This document shows positions 15,935 through 24,777 of a DNA stretch of 64,000 nt, one piece after another. Made by a program: the position numbers and the translations under genes. How positions within the stretch are numbered: the stretch's first letter is position 1; every line of letters begins with the position of its first letter. This stretch comes from JAOTVV01 sp041602035 (GTDB lineage: Bacteria > Gemmatimonadota > Gemmatimonadetes > Gemmatimonadales > GWC2-71-9), in assembly GCA_041602035.1 (NCBI GenBank), contig JBFIHA010000010.1, forward strand, positions 1 through 64,000. Reading direction: 5' to 3'. Under the pieces are notes generated by a model. The model saw only the letters and a program-made list of their open reading frames with translations, was not told where the DNA came from and did not search any database.

Positions 15935-16732
15935 TCAAAAGCTCCCTGAAGCGCCGCCGCCCCCGAAACCCCCGCCGCCGCCGAAGCCACCGAACCCGCC
16001 CCCGCCGAAGCCACCGCCCCAGCCGCCCCCCCGTCCGCCACCGCGCCCTCCGCTGAGCAGCATCCCGAGCAGGAGCCAGCGCAGCATACTGGCATTGGAT
16101 CGACGTCGCCCACCTCCCCCTCGGCCGCCGAACCCGCTCAGGAGAAGGAAGATGATCACGATCGGAACGATGATCCAGGCGCCACCGCCCGACGATTCCG
16201 ATGGGTCAGGCGGCACCCCCGATGGCTGCCCCGTCAACTCGAACCCGAACTCCTCGGCATACGCTTGGCCCAGGAGCCAGACCCCCGTCACGAGGCCCGC
16301 CGCATAACTCCCACTTTCGACCGCCGCCCGCCCGATTGCGTCGCGGATGCGTCCGGCCCGGGCGTCCGTCACGAACCCTTCGGCGCCGGTCCCGGTCGCA
16401 ATCGCGAGATCCGCAGCGCCATCCCCGGGTCGCTCACCGGGCTTGAGCAGGAGGACCACGCCTGCGTTGCGCGCTTGGTCGCCCGCTGCGCCCTGCGCGC
16501 CCACGCCCCATGCCCTCCCGATGTCACGGGCGACGTCGATGGCCCGCCGATCCTGCAAATCGGCGAGGGTCACCACCACGATCTCGCCGCGTGACTGCGC
16601 TCGCACTTCGTCGATGACGGCAAGCATCTCCCGCTCCGCCGCCGCATCAATGACCCCGGCGAAGTCGTTGACGAAGCCGACCGGCGCGGGGATCTGGAGT
16701 TGAACGAATGCCGCGAGCAGCAGGAACACCAT
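15935..16732 (-). CDS. TPM-domain membrane protein with glycine-rich tail
   Basis: The 265-residue product has a signal peptide (MVFLLLAAFVQLQIPAPVG), a periplasmic TPM domain with VGFVNDFAGVIDAAAEREM and GEIVVVTLADL, a second membrane helix (AWIIVPIVIIFLLLSGFGG), and an extreme C-terminus made almost wholly of Gly with Phe and Trp. The TPM fold occurs in YgcG and in thylakoid TLP18.3, where acid phosphatase activity and photosystem repair are reported. Here it starts the TPM - NTase-like - lemA operon. ATG 16732 is chosen because it begins the signal peptide; an upstream extension to 16828 overlaps the radical SAM gene. Confidence 0.85.
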   Translation of the reverse strand: MVFLLLAAFVQLQIPAPVGFVNDFAGVIDAAAEREMLAVIDEVRAQSRGEIVVVTLADLQDRRAIDVARDIGRAWGVGAQGAAGDQARNAGVVLLLKPGERPGDGAADLAIATGTGAEGFVTDARAGRIRDAIGRAAVESGSYAAGLVTGVWLLGQAYAEEFGFELTGQPSGVPPDPSESSGGGAWIIVPIVIIFLLLSGFGGRGGGGRRRSNASMLRWLLLGMLLSGGRGGGRGGGWGGGFGGGGFGGFGGGGGFGGGGASGSF

Positions 16733-16766
16733 AGCGACGGAAGATAAGTGGTGGGCGGGACCGCGG

Positions 16767-17714
16767 TCAGAACCGGGGGCGTCGTTGGTCCAGCCGCAGG
16801 CCCAGGGAGAGGGCGCATTGGCGAGCATCGGCGAACTCGCGGCCCGTCACGCACCGGTCGAGCTCCGGATACCGGTCACCGCCGACGTGTCCCGCCGGCC
16901 GGTACTGGTCCATGAGGTTCACGTACGTTGCCGGGCCGAGTTCCCGCGCGACCCAGGCCAGGATCGCGCGCGTCTCCTCCAGACCGCCCGGCATCACCAG
17001 ATGACGCAGCAGGACCCCGCGCCGGGCGATGCCGTCGGCGTCGCACGTCAGATCGCCCACCTGTCGATGCATCTCCCGGATGGCCGTTCGGGCCACCGCG
17101 GGGTAGTCCTCCGCCTTGAGATAGCGACGGCTGGCCTGCGGCGACCAGTACTTGAAGTCGGGCATGTAGATATCGACGATGCCGTCGAGGCTCCGAAGGC
17201 TCTCCATCGCGTCGTAGCCGCTCGTGTTGTACACAATGGGAAGGGTGAGGCCCTGCTCCACGGCGATCGCCAACGCCTCCAACACTTGCGGGACGACGTG
17301 CTCGGGGGTCACGAAGTTGATGTTGTGGCATCCGGCCGTTTGCAGCGCCAGCATGGTGTTGGCGATGACCTCGGGGGGCACTCCCGGCATCGCTGACCCC
17401 GGTCGGATGCCCTGGCTGATGTCGAAGTTTTGGCAGAAGACGCACCGCAGGTTGCAGTGCGAGAAGAAGATCGTCCCCGAGCCCCGCCATCCCCGCAGGC
17501 AATCCTCTTCGCCGAAGTGCGCGAAGGCACTGCTCACCACCGCGAACCGGCCGGTCTTGCAGGCGGCCCACTTGTCTTCCAGTCGGTCGACGCGGCAGTC
17601 GCGCGGACAGGCGCGACAGTCGGCCAACCCGCGAATGGCGCGGTCAGCCCGCCGCGCCAGCTCGCCCGGCGGCAGGCGCAGATAGGCAGGGTGGGTGGTC
17701 GATGTCGAGATCAT
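16767..17714 (-). CDS. PflA-like radical SAM protein
   Basis: A 315-residue protein with the radical SAM cluster motif C87-x3-C91-x2-C94 in SHCNLRCVFCQNF and an earlier cysteine set (C33, C36, C40, C52 in DCRACPRDCRV and KWAACKTG) typical of the pyruvate formate-lyase-activase-like group, also called the AmmeMemoRadiSam-type family. It should cleave S-adenosylmethionine with a [4Fe-4S] cluster; a glycyl radical partner or other substrate is not encoded nearby. ATG 17714 is selected because the extra 69 residues of a longer frame are low complexity and lie in the divergent promoter region. No strong ribosome site is visible, so the start is less sure than the function. Confidence 0.87.
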   Translation of the reverse strand: MISTSTTHPAYLRLPPGELARRADRAIRGLADCRACPRDCRVDRLEDKWAACKTGRFAVVSSAFAHFGEEDCLRGWRGSGTIFFSHCNLRCVFCQNFDISQGIRPGSAMPGVPPEVIANTMLALQTAGCHNINFVTPEHVVPQVLEALAIAVEQGLTLPIVYNTSGYDAMESLRSLDGIVDIYMPDFKYWSPQASRRYLKAEDYPAVARTAIREMHRQVGDLTCDADGIARRGVLLRHLVMPGGLEETRAILAWVARELGPATYVNLMDQYRPAGHVGGDRYPELDRCVTGREFADARQCALSLGLRLDQRRPRF

Positions 17715-17791
17715 GGCGCCGTTGGCTCCGTCGGGACCGGGGACGTGAATCCCCGCATATCCCAAAGATACGGCGCGCCACGACCCGCCGC

Positions 17792-17820
17792 TCGAAACCT
17801 CGGAGTCGGCATGGTACCTT
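17792..17820 (+). promoter_or_regulatory. Candidate promoter of the M1 peptidase operon
   Basis: TCGAAA (17792-17797), 17 bases, then TACCTT (17815-17820), giving a leader of about 25 bases that contains AGGAG before GTG 17851. The same -10-like TACCTT occurs before several other genes in this window. Confidence 0.4.
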
Positions 17821-17850
17821 TCGCCGTCGTCGCCTCGTAGGAGAGTCGTC

Positions 17851-20800
17851 GTGATCTGGTTGTCCGCGCTGCTGGGAGCCGTCGCATCCGCCCCGATTGG
17901 TCCGTCCGTCGGGGTCGACACTGCGGGCTATTGGCAGCAGGAGGTGCGCTACCACATCGTGGCCAGGCTCGACGAGGCGACGGGAGTGCTGGCGGGACGA
18001 GCCCGCATTCGGTACACCAATCGGTCACCGGACACGCTCGCCGACTTCTACGTCCACCTCTACCTCAACGCGTTTCGTCCGGGGTCACGCTGGGCTGACC
18101 GCGACAGTCTCGAGGGCGTCCGACGGTTCAACGACCTCGAGGATCCGGACTACGCGTATGAGCGCATCCAGCGGGCCAGCGTCCACGGCGTGACTGTCCA
18201 GCCCGAGTTCCCGTTCGCACCGGACTCCACGATTGCCCGCTTCCCGCTGCCGGCGCCCCTGGAACCCGGGGGTAGCCTCGAGATCGAGATCGTCTGGGAT
18301 GCTCGTCTCAGCACCGTGCCACGCCGTCAGGGACGACAGGGCCGGCGCTTCGATTTTGCGCAATGGTATCCACGGGTTGTGGTCTACGACCGACTGGGAT
18401 GGCAACCGCATCCGCTCTACCCGGCCGGCGAGTTCTACGGTGAATTCGCCACATACGATGTGACCCTGGATCTCCCCGCAGATCAAGTGATCGGTGCGAC
18501 CGGCGTTCCAATCGAGGGCGATCCGGGCTGGGAGCGTCGCAAGGCCGAACCCGGTCTTGCGGTCGATCATCAACGGGACTGGTACGGTGATCGTGTAGCC
18601 GTCGACACGGGATGCCGGACGCTGTCCATCGGGGCCGGCCGCAAGTGCGTGCGATTCTATGCCGATGACGTGCATCACTTCGCAATGTCGCTGAACCCCG
18701 AGTACGTCTACGAAGAGGGTCGGTTCAACGATGTGGTGGTGCGCGTTCTGTACCTCCCAGAGGATCGTGAGCGCTGGGGTGACGGCGTCGTGGTCGCGCG
18801 CACGGTCGAGGCGCTACGCTGGTTGAATGCGCTGTTCGGTCCGTTTCCGTGGCCACAACTCACCAACGTGCATCGCATCGAGGGCGGTGGGACCGAGTTC
18901 CCCATGATGGTGATGAACGGTAGCTCGAGCCTCGGACTCATCCTGCACGAGGTCGGCCACAACTACCTGATGGGGATTCTGGCGAACAACGAGTGGCGAG
19001 AGGGCTTCCTCGACGAAGGGTTTTCCAGCTTTCAGACCGCCTGGTACTTCGAGCAACAGTTCCCCGACTTCGATGGCTATGTCGGCCCTGAGCGGTTCGT
19101 GCTGCACCAGGATCTGGATAGCTGGTCCGAGCCGGTGAGCCTGGTGAGCGAAGACTACCGCGACTTCGCGACGTACGGCACGATGATCTACACCAAGGGA
19201 CAGCTGTTCTTCCACCAGCTGCGATACATCGTCGGCGATGAGGTCATGCGGGCCATCCTCCGGGAGTACTACGCTCGCTGGAAACTCAAACACGTGACGG
19301 AGGCTGCCCTGCTCGACGTCGCGGAGTCGGTCAGTGGCTTGGATCTCCGCACGTTCTTCAGCCAGTGGCTCCACGGCACCCCGCGCTACGACTACGCCAT
19401 CGGCAAAGTCACCAGACGGCAAGTGGCGGACGGAAGCTGGGACACCAGCGTCGAAGTGCGCCGGTTGGGAGATGGGATGATCCCGGTCGAGATCGGGACT
19501 GCGGCCGATGGCGACCGAACGGTGTATGCTCGAGCGTCGGGCAGACCAGAGCGAGACGTCGTTCGGTTCCGGACCCCCGACCGGCCCGGTCGTCTCATGC
19601 TCGACCCCCGCCTCCGAACGCATGACTGGAACTATCTGAACAATCGGGAACGACGGTTCCTGCGCTTCTTGGACGATGCGTGGCGGCTCGATACCTATGT
19701 GCACGAGCCATCTCGCCGCGATCGTCTGGTCAGCTCAGTGGCGCCGACGGTGTGGTACAACGAGGCAGGCGGCCTCACGATCGGTGCACGGGTGCGCTCC
19801 AACTATCTGGGAGGGTATGAGCGATACGAGACGTGGCTCTCTCGAGGTCTCACTGGGGACGACCCGACCACCGAGCGCGAGGATGGCTGGGTCGATGTCC
19901 GAATGCGCCTCCGGAACCCCCTGTGGCTCCGCGTTCCCCGAAGTTCGCAGTCGCTGGAGTTCTGGATGCTCGAGGGACGCACCGGCGCGGAGGTCTCGTG
20001 GGAATGGGAACGGCGACGGTCGTTTGCGGATCCCAACACTCGCCGCGATCGAGTGACGGCAACGTGGATGGTCACCCGTAACATGGCGTTCCTCGACCGA
20101 TCCCAGTGGGAGAACGGCGGAACCGGGGAGATCACGCACACGACCGAGTGGGACCGCTCGACCGGCACCACCCAGTGGCGGTTCAAGGTCCGCTACGGAG
20201 GTGGGATCGCCTACGCCGCCCGCGACGTGGGACTCCGCTTCGAGCGACGCTACGACGTAGAGCCGTTCGGCCGAGGGACGGCGAGTGCGGCGGTGCGCTG
20301 GTCCACGACGGAAGGGTCGTGGATCGTCGGTGCTCGGGCGTTCGCGGGCGGCTATGTGGGTGAGCGTGCCCCACTGATGCAGCGAGCGATCCCGGTCGAC
20401 GGCGCCGATGCGTACGAGCGCTTCGACAACCCGTTGATCCGCTCTCGCGGAGCGGCGTTCGTGCGTCCCGAGTTCTTCTACCATGCGCCCGGTAACGGCA
20501 ACCTGCGCGGTTATGCCCCAGGCCTCGGCGGGCGTTGGCTCGCCGCGCTCAACCTGGAAGTCGAGCGGGCGCTTTATCGCTCGAATCGGGGCCCGCTGCG
20601 GAGCCTGTCCGTCGTGGTCTTCGGCGACGGCGCGCTTGCGGACTCGCTGGCAGTCCCGTCCACCGGGGGTGGGGCTGTGACACCATTGCTTGATGCCGGC
20701 ACCGGCGTTCGGCTGGGGCTCCGCCTTGGCGACCTGGACGTGCCCCTGCGTGTGGAATTCCCCTTCCTCGTGACCCGGCCGCAGTTTGCCCACAATCGGC

Positions 20801-20859
20801 GGCAAGGAACCGAGACGATCGAGTTCCGATGGCTGATGAGCCTCGAACACAGTTTCTGA
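17851..20859 (+). CDS. M1-family zinc metallopeptidase with apparent C-terminal outer-membrane barrel
   Basis: A 1002-residue exported protein. After a short signal peptide come a beta-sandwich N-domain and a gluzincin peptidase domain with HEVGH at 366-370 and the third zinc ligand Glu389 in NEWREGFLDEGFSSF. The usual exopeptidase motif GAMEN is replaced by GGGTEFPMM, the form seen in many bacterial M1 relatives. From about residue 640 the sequence changes to alternating strands rich in Trp, Tyr and Arg (VWYNEAGGLTIGARVRSNYL) and ends in LMSLEHSF with a terminal Phe, as in outer-membrane barrels. It may be a peptidase anchored by its own barrel. AGGAG precedes GTG 17851. Confidence 0.85.
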   Translation: MIWLSALLGAVASAPIGPSVGVDTAGYWQQEVRYHIVARLDEATGVLAGRARIRYTNRSPDTLADFYVHLYLNAFRPGSRWADRDSLEGVRRFNDLEDPDYAYERIQRASVHGVTVQPEFPFAPDSTIARFPLPAPLEPGGSLEIEIVWDARLSTVPRRQGRQGRRFDFAQWYPRVVVYDRLGWQPHPLYPAGEFYGEFATYDVTLDLPADQVIGATGVPIEGDPGWERRKAEPGLAVDHQRDWYGDRVAVDTGCRTLSIGAGRKCVRFYADDVHHFAMSLNPEYVYEEGRFNDVVVRVLYLPEDRERWGDGVVVARTVEALRWLNALFGPFPWPQLTNVHRIEGGGTEFPMMVMNGSSSLGLILHEVGHNYLMGILANNEWREGFLDEGFSSFQTAWYFEQQFPDFDGYVGPERFVLHQDLDSWSEPVSLVSEDYRDFATYGTMIYTKGQLFFHQLRYIVGDEVMRAILREYYARWKLKHVTEAALLDVAESVSGLDLRTFFSQWLHGTPRYDYAIGKVTRRQVADGSWDTSVEVRRLGDGMIPVEIGTAADGDRTVYARASGRPERDVVRFRTPDRPGRLMLDPRLRTHDWNYLNNRERRFLRFLDDAWRLDTYVHEPSRRDRLVSSVAPTVWYNEAGGLTIGARVRSNYLGGYERYETWLSRGLTGDDPTTEREDGWVDVRMRLRNPLWLRVPRSSQSLEFWMLEGRTGAEVSWEWERRRSFADPNTRRDRVTATWMVTRNMAFLDRSQWENGGTGEITHTTEWDRSTGTTQWRFKVRYGGGIAYAARDVGLRFERRYDVEPFGRGTASAAVRWSTTEGSWIVGARAFAGGYVGERAPLMQRAIPVDGADAYERFDNPLIRSRGAAFVRPEFFYHAPGNGNLRGYAPGLGGRWLAALNLEVERALYRSNRGPLRSLSVVVFGDGALADSLAVPSTGGGAVTPLLDAGTGVRLGLRLGDLDVPLRVEFPFLVTRPQFAHNRRQGTETIEFRWLMSLEHSF

Positions 20860-21425
20860 CCGGGTCGGAGGGCGATCGCCGCTCGTTCTTTCGCGAGACC
20901 GTCGGGCGGTTGGTGCGAGAGGTCGTGCGCCGGACGGAGCGGCGGGTGTCGCCGATGCATGCGCTGCGGCCACCGGGGGCAATCGAGGAGATCGCCTTTC
21001 TCGCCGCGTGCACGCGGTGCGGAGATTGCATCGAGGTGTGCCCGGCGCGTGCCATTGTCCAGGCCCCTCCGGGAGCCGGGCTCGCGGTGGGCACGCCCAT
21101 GATCGACCCGTCGATCCAGCCGTGCACCGTGTGCCTGGACATGCCCTGCGCCCGGATCTGCGACACCGGCGCCCTGGTCGTTCCGGCTAACCTCTGGGAC
21201 GGCTATCGGTTGGCCGTGCTCGAGCTGGTGCCCGAGCGGTGTATCGTGTTCCAGGGCGTCGAGTGCGGCACCTGTGCGAGGCAGTGCCCCGTGGGCGAGC
21301 GCGCGTTGACGCTGGATACCGAGGGTCGGCCGGTCATCCACCAAGAGGGATGCGTGGGCTGTGGCGTGTGCGTCCGTGCCTGTCCCACGACACCGTCGTC
21401 GCTCAAGCTGCACCTGAACACGTGA
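20829..21425 (+). CDS. NapF/MauM-type ferredoxin with four [4Fe-4S] motifs
   Basis: A 198-residue protein with four cysteine blocks: CTRCGDCIEVCP, CTVCLDMPCARIC, the ECGTCARQCP group, and CVGCGVCVRACP. This matches the NapF/NapG/MauM ferredoxin-type family, which handle electrons or help mature periplasmic oxidoreductases. There is no clear signal peptide or Tat motif at the N-terminus, so a cytosolic NapF-like role is likelier. The ATG lies 31 bases inside the M1 gene. No nap, mau or other partner reductase is adjacent; the next gene is a cupin. Confidence 0.85.
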   Translation: MADEPRTQFLTGSEGDRRSFFRETVGRLVREVVRRTERRVSPMHALRPPGAIEEIAFLAACTRCGDCIEVCPARAIVQAPPGAGLAVGTPMIDPSIQPCTVCLDMPCARICDTGALVVPANLWDGYRLAVLELVPERCIVFQGVECGTCARQCPVGERALTLDTEGRPVIHQEGCVGCGVCVRACPTTPSSLKLHLNT

Positions 21426-21439
21426 ACGAGGACACCACC

Positions 21440-21787
21440 GTGAAGCTGCCACACCGAGTCGAGAAGCCGTGGGGGCATGAGCTCATTTGGGCGAAGACGG
21501 ATCGCTACGTCGGCAAGATCCTGCACATCGAGGCCGGTCACCTGCTGAGCCTCCAATATCACGAGCGCAAGGACGAGACGATCTTCCTGCTCCGCGGTGA
21601 GATCGTGTTTCGTGTCCACGTCGACGGTGCGCTGACCGAGCGACGGATGCGGGAGGGGGAGCGGTATCACATCACGCCGGGGACCGTCCATCAAATGGAA
21701 GCCGTCGAGACGAGTGATCTCCTCGAGGTCTCCACGCCGGAGCTGGACGATGTCGTGCGGCTGCAGGACCGATATGGGAGGGTGTGA
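21440..21787 (+). CDS. Cupin-domain sugar-phosphate isomerase-like protein
   Basis: A 115-residue single cupin. The N-terminal RVEKPWGHELIWAKTDRYVG and the metal-site blocks LSLQYHERKDETIFLLRGE and ITPGTVHQMEAV match the cupin half of type II mannose-6-phosphate isomerase/GDP-mannose pyrophosphorylase. The next gene encodes a nucleotidyltransferase, so the two together may supply an activated sugar, each being one half of the usual fused enzyme. GAGG lies before GTG 21440; GTG 21422, overlapping the ferredoxin stop as GTGA, is an alternative that adds 6 residues. Confidence 0.8.
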   Translation: MKLPHRVEKPWGHELIWAKTDRYVGKILHIEAGHLLSLQYHERKDETIFLLRGEIVFRVHVDGALTERRMREGERYHITPGTVHQMEAVETSDLLEVSTPELDDVVRLQDRYGRV

Positions 21788-22770
21788 TGAAAGTGATTCT
21801 GCCGGTGGCCGGGAAGGGCACGCGCCTGCTCCCTATCACCAAGCACGTGCCCAAGCCGCTGGTCCGCGTGGCGGGTCGGCCGGTGCTGGACTATGTGATG
21901 GACACCTTGGCCGATCTTGACATCGAGGAGCTGATCTTCATAACGGGTCACCTCAAGGAGCAGATCGAAGCCTATGCCCGCCGGACGTATGACGTCCCGA
22001 GCCGGTTTGTGGAGCAGCGGGTGCAGGATGGAACGGCGGGGGCCGTGAATCTCGCTCGTCCGTACATCGACGGCCCGGTCCTGATCGTGTTCGTCGACAC
22101 CGTGTTCGACGCCGATCTGTCCGTGACGACATCCCTCGACGCGGACGGTATCATTTGGGTGAAGGAGGTCGAGGACTACCAGCGATTCGGCGTGGTCGTG
22201 ACCGATGCGGACGGGTACATGCAGCGAATCGTGGAGAAGCCCAGCGAACCCATCTCGAATCTCGCCAACATCGGCCTCTACTACATTCGTGACTGGAAGC
22301 TCTTGTTCGAGGGAATCGGCGAGACCCTCGCCGGACCGAAACAGAAAGGCGAGTGGTTTCTGACCGATGCGTTCCAGTACATGATCGACCGGGGCCGGAA
22401 ACTCAAGACGGCCGAGGTCAAAGGGTGGTATGACTGCGGCAAGGTGGAGACCGTGCTCTCGACTAACCTCCACCTCCTCGAACACGGTCGACGTCGCGTG
22501 CCCGAGCGCTCCGCTACGGTGACGGTGATCGAGCCGGTCTATGTCGCCAAGGGAGCGATCCTCGAGGACTGCACGATCGGACCGAACGTGTCGGTCGAGG
22601 AGGGCGCGGTGCTGCGACGCTCCACCGTGCGTGATGCCATCGTCGGCGGTCGAGCGGTGCTTGAAGATGCCGAGGTCCGTCACTCGCTCATCGGTCCCGA
22701 GACGACGCTGCGAGGTCTGACCTTGCACAACATGGTGGCAGCCGGGGACGAGATCGGCGAGGCGCCGTGA
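21787..22770 (+). CDS. Sugar nucleotidyltransferase with C-terminal left-handed beta-helix
   Basis: A 327-residue protein with the nucleotidyltransferase signature LPVAGKGTRLLPITKHVPKP, the sugar-phosphate site ITGHLKEQIEAY, VEKPSEPISNLANIGLYYI and the metal-binding GWYDCGKVET, followed by about 70 residues of hexapeptide-type repeats (ILEDCTIGPNVSVEEGAVLR). This is the RmlA/GlmU/GlgC class, most like glucose-1-phosphate thymidylyl- or uridylyltransferases. It makes an NDP-sugar from a sugar 1-phosphate. The start ATG is within TGATG at the cupin stop with GGGAGG upstream. The exact sugar and nucleotide cannot be assigned. Confidence 0.86.
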   Translation: MKVILPVAGKGTRLLPITKHVPKPLVRVAGRPVLDYVMDTLADLDIEELIFITGHLKEQIEAYARRTYDVPSRFVEQRVQDGTAGAVNLARPYIDGPVLIVFVDTVFDADLSVTTSLDADGIIWVKEVEDYQRFGVVVTDADGYMQRIVEKPSEPISNLANIGLYYIRDWKLLFEGIGETLAGPKQKGEWFLTDAFQYMIDRGRKLKTAEVKGWYDCGKVETVLSTNLHLLEHGRRRVPERSATVTVIEPVYVAKGAILEDCTIGPNVSVEEGAVLRRSTVRDAIVGGRAVLEDAEVRHSLIGPETTLRGLTLHNMVAAGDEIGEAP

Positions 22771-23123
22771 CGGACGACGCAGTTCGCCACCTCACCGAGG
22801 AGGCGGATCTGGAGGGCATCCTCACCGAACCGCTGGCCGTCGTCTACAAGCATAGTTCTCGCTGTGGGATCTGCAGCGGAGCCCTCGTCGAGGTGCAACA
22901 GTTCGCCGCCGGTCATCCGGAGGTCCCAGTGTACGTGGTGGACGTCATCGCTCAGCGCCCACTGTCCCAGCGTCTGGCCGAACAGCTCGACGTGCGCCAT
23001 CAGTCGCCCCAGGTGATCCTGGTATGTGAGGGGCGCGCAGTGTGGCACGCGTCGCACTACCGCGTATCCGCGGAGCGTCTCGACTCTGCGCTCGCGGACG
23101 CGCGCACTGCGGGCGGGCGGTAG
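22767..23123 (+). CDS. YtxJ/BrxC-like thioredoxin-fold protein
   Basis: A 118-residue thioredoxin-fold protein with YKHSSRCGICSGALVEV, the position of the active cysteine in the bacillithiol-linked protein YtxJ (BrxC). In Bacillus this motif is TCPIS with one resolving-free cysteine; here it is a full C-x2-C pair. The rest follows the family: VYVVDVIAQRPLSQRLAEQ, QSPQVILVCEGRAVWHASH. A role in thiol-disulfide exchange in the cytosol is likely; whether the organism makes bacillithiol is not shown here. GTG 22767 overlaps the stop of the nucleotidyltransferase gene. Confidence 0.8.
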   Translation: MTDDAVRHLTEEADLEGILTEPLAVVYKHSSRCGICSGALVEVQQFAAGHPEVPVYVVDVIAQRPLSQRLAEQLDVRHQSPQVILVCEGRAVWHASHYRVSAERLDSALADARTAGGR

Positions 23124-23199
23124 GGCCATTCCCACTAGGCTCTGGACGCCTGTGGGCCCGGTGGCGAATATCGAACCGTTCCGCCAGACGGAAGGTCGC

Positions 23200-24777
23200 A
23201 TGCGTCGCTACCTCACCCGTGTTGTACGTGTCGTCGCCCTCTCGATGTGGAGTGCGGCCAGTGCCGCGGGGCAGCAATCGGCGACTCCTCGTGTGTCCGG
23301 GTTCACGGTCGTGGAAGCGACGATCGCCGACGTCCACCACGCCATGAGGGAGGGGCGGGTGACCGCGCGATCGTTGGTCGAAGCGTACCTGGCCCGTATC
23401 GACGCATACGACAAACGGGGACCCGCCCTCAACGCCATCGTCGTCACCAATCCCGGAGCGCTGGCGCGGGCAGATTCCCTCGACGACCACTTTGCTCGAA
23501 CGAGCGAGTTCGCCGGTCCACTGCACGGTATTCCCGTCATCGTCAAAGACAATTACGATACGGCCGATCTCCCCACGACCGCGGGGTCGGCGGTCCTCGC
23601 GGGAGTGATCCCACCGGATGATGCCTTTCAGGTGCGCCGGCTCCGGGAGGCCGGGGCGATCGTGCTCGCCAAGTCGAACATGGCGGAGTTCGCCTTCTCG
23701 CCCTACGAGACGGTGGGATCCGCGCTCCCCGGATACACCCGCAACCCCTATGATGTCACCCGCGTCCCGGCGGGCTCCAGCGGGGGAACGGCCGCCGCGG
23801 TGGCCGCGAGTTTCGGCACCGTGGGGATGGGGACGGATACCGGGAACTCGATCCGCGGCCCATCCTCGCATACGGCATTGGTGGGCATCCGCTCGACCAT
23901 GGGGCTCACGAGCCGAGATGGCATCGTCCCCCTCTATTTGAGCCGGGACATCGGTGGTCCGATGGCGCGAACGGTTGCTGACGCCGTCGCGGTGTTCGAT
24001 GTCATCGTTGGCTACGATGAGGCCGATCCGGTGACGGCTGCTGGGCGGGGCCGGCACCCTCCTTCGTATGCGGACCAACTGAGCGCGGACGGGCTCCGCG
24101 GCGCGCGAATCGGGGTGGCCCGGCAGTTGGCGAATCGGCCCAACGCCGATCCCGAAGTCCTCCAGCGGTTCGACGAGGCTCTGGCCGATCTTCGGGCCGC
24201 CGGGGCCGCGCTCGTCGACCCCGTGACGATCCCTGAGCTGGACACGATCACGGGATCCATGTGGTGCCGGAGCTTCAAGACCGATATCCGGGCGTACCTG
24301 GCGACGCTCGGTCCGCGCGCCCCCGTCACCAGCCTCACGCAGATCATCGAATCGGACCGATTCCATCCGTCCATCGAGCTGCGGCTCCGGGAATTCGAAG
24401 CGTTCGAGGAGCCACCTGACCGCGAGGCTACCTGCCTCCAGGCAGCGGCGAACGTGGAGACGCTGCGGAGCGGCGTCCGGCGCGTGCTGCGCGACCGGCA
24501 GCTTGAGGCGTTGGTCTATCCCAGTTGGAGCAACCCGCCGCGACTCATCGGCGATCTCAACTCGCCGCACGGCAACAACAGTCCGCTGCTTTCGCCGCCG
24601 ACCGGTTTTCCGGCGATCACGGTCCCCATGGGCTACGTGCGAGACGGGTTGCCGGTGGGACTCCAGTTCTTCGGCGACGCCTGGTCCGAACCGACGCTTA
24701 TCCGGTTCGCCTATGCGTATGAGCAGCAAACGCGGCACCGCCGACCGCCGCCGCCGACTCCCGCGCTCGTGCCATGA
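23200..24777 (+). CDS. Exported amidase (amidase-signature family)
   Basis: A 525-residue enzyme with a Sec signal peptide ending near SAASAAGQQ and the amidase-signature triad: Lys116 in PVIVKDNYDT, the Gly-Ser-Ser-Gly loop at 192-195, and the nucleophile Ser217 in TDTGNSIRGPSS. The residue before the nucleophile is Asn instead of the usual Gly, a small deviation. It should hydrolyse an amide outside the cytoplasm. It is followed by other exported hydrolases (asparaginase family) and a DUF885 protein. GGAAGG precedes ATG 23200; a longer frame starting at 23026 overlaps the YtxJ gene and is not needed. Confidence 0.9.
   Translation: MRRYLTRVVRVVALSMWSAASAAGQQSATPRVSGFTVVEATIADVHHAMREGRVTARSLVEAYLARIDAYDKRGPALNAIVVTNPGALARADSLDDHFARTSEFAGPLHGIPVIVKDNYDTADLPTTAGSAVLAGVIPPDDAFQVRRLREAGAIVLAKSNMAEFAFSPYETVGSALPGYTRNPYDVTRVPAGSSGGTAAAVAASFGTVGMGTDTGNSIRGPSSHTALVGIRSTMGLTSRDGIVPLYLSRDIGGPMARTVADAVAVFDVIVGYDEADPVTAAGRGRHPPSYADQLSADGLRGARIGVARQLANRPNADPEVLQRFDEALADLRAAGAALVDPVTIPELDTITGSMWCRSFKTDIRAYLATLGPRAPVTSLTQIIESDRFHPSIELRLREFEAFEEPPDREATCLQAAANVETLRSGVRRVLRDRQLEALVYPSWSNPPRLIGDLNSPHGNNSPLLSPPTGFPAITVPMGYVRDGLPVGLQFFGDAWSEPTLIRFAYAYEQQTRHRRPPPPTPALVP

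Noticed and set aside
15950..16050. Repetitive-looking CCGCC stretch, possible tandem repeat or CRISPR
   Set aside because: It encodes the Gly-rich C-terminus of the TPM protein; units are irregular and there are no spacers.
22945..24738. Long minus-strand frame over the amidase gene
   Set aside because: The plus strand codes for a complete amidase with signal peptide and catalytic residues; the minus frame is a His/Arg-rich shadow.
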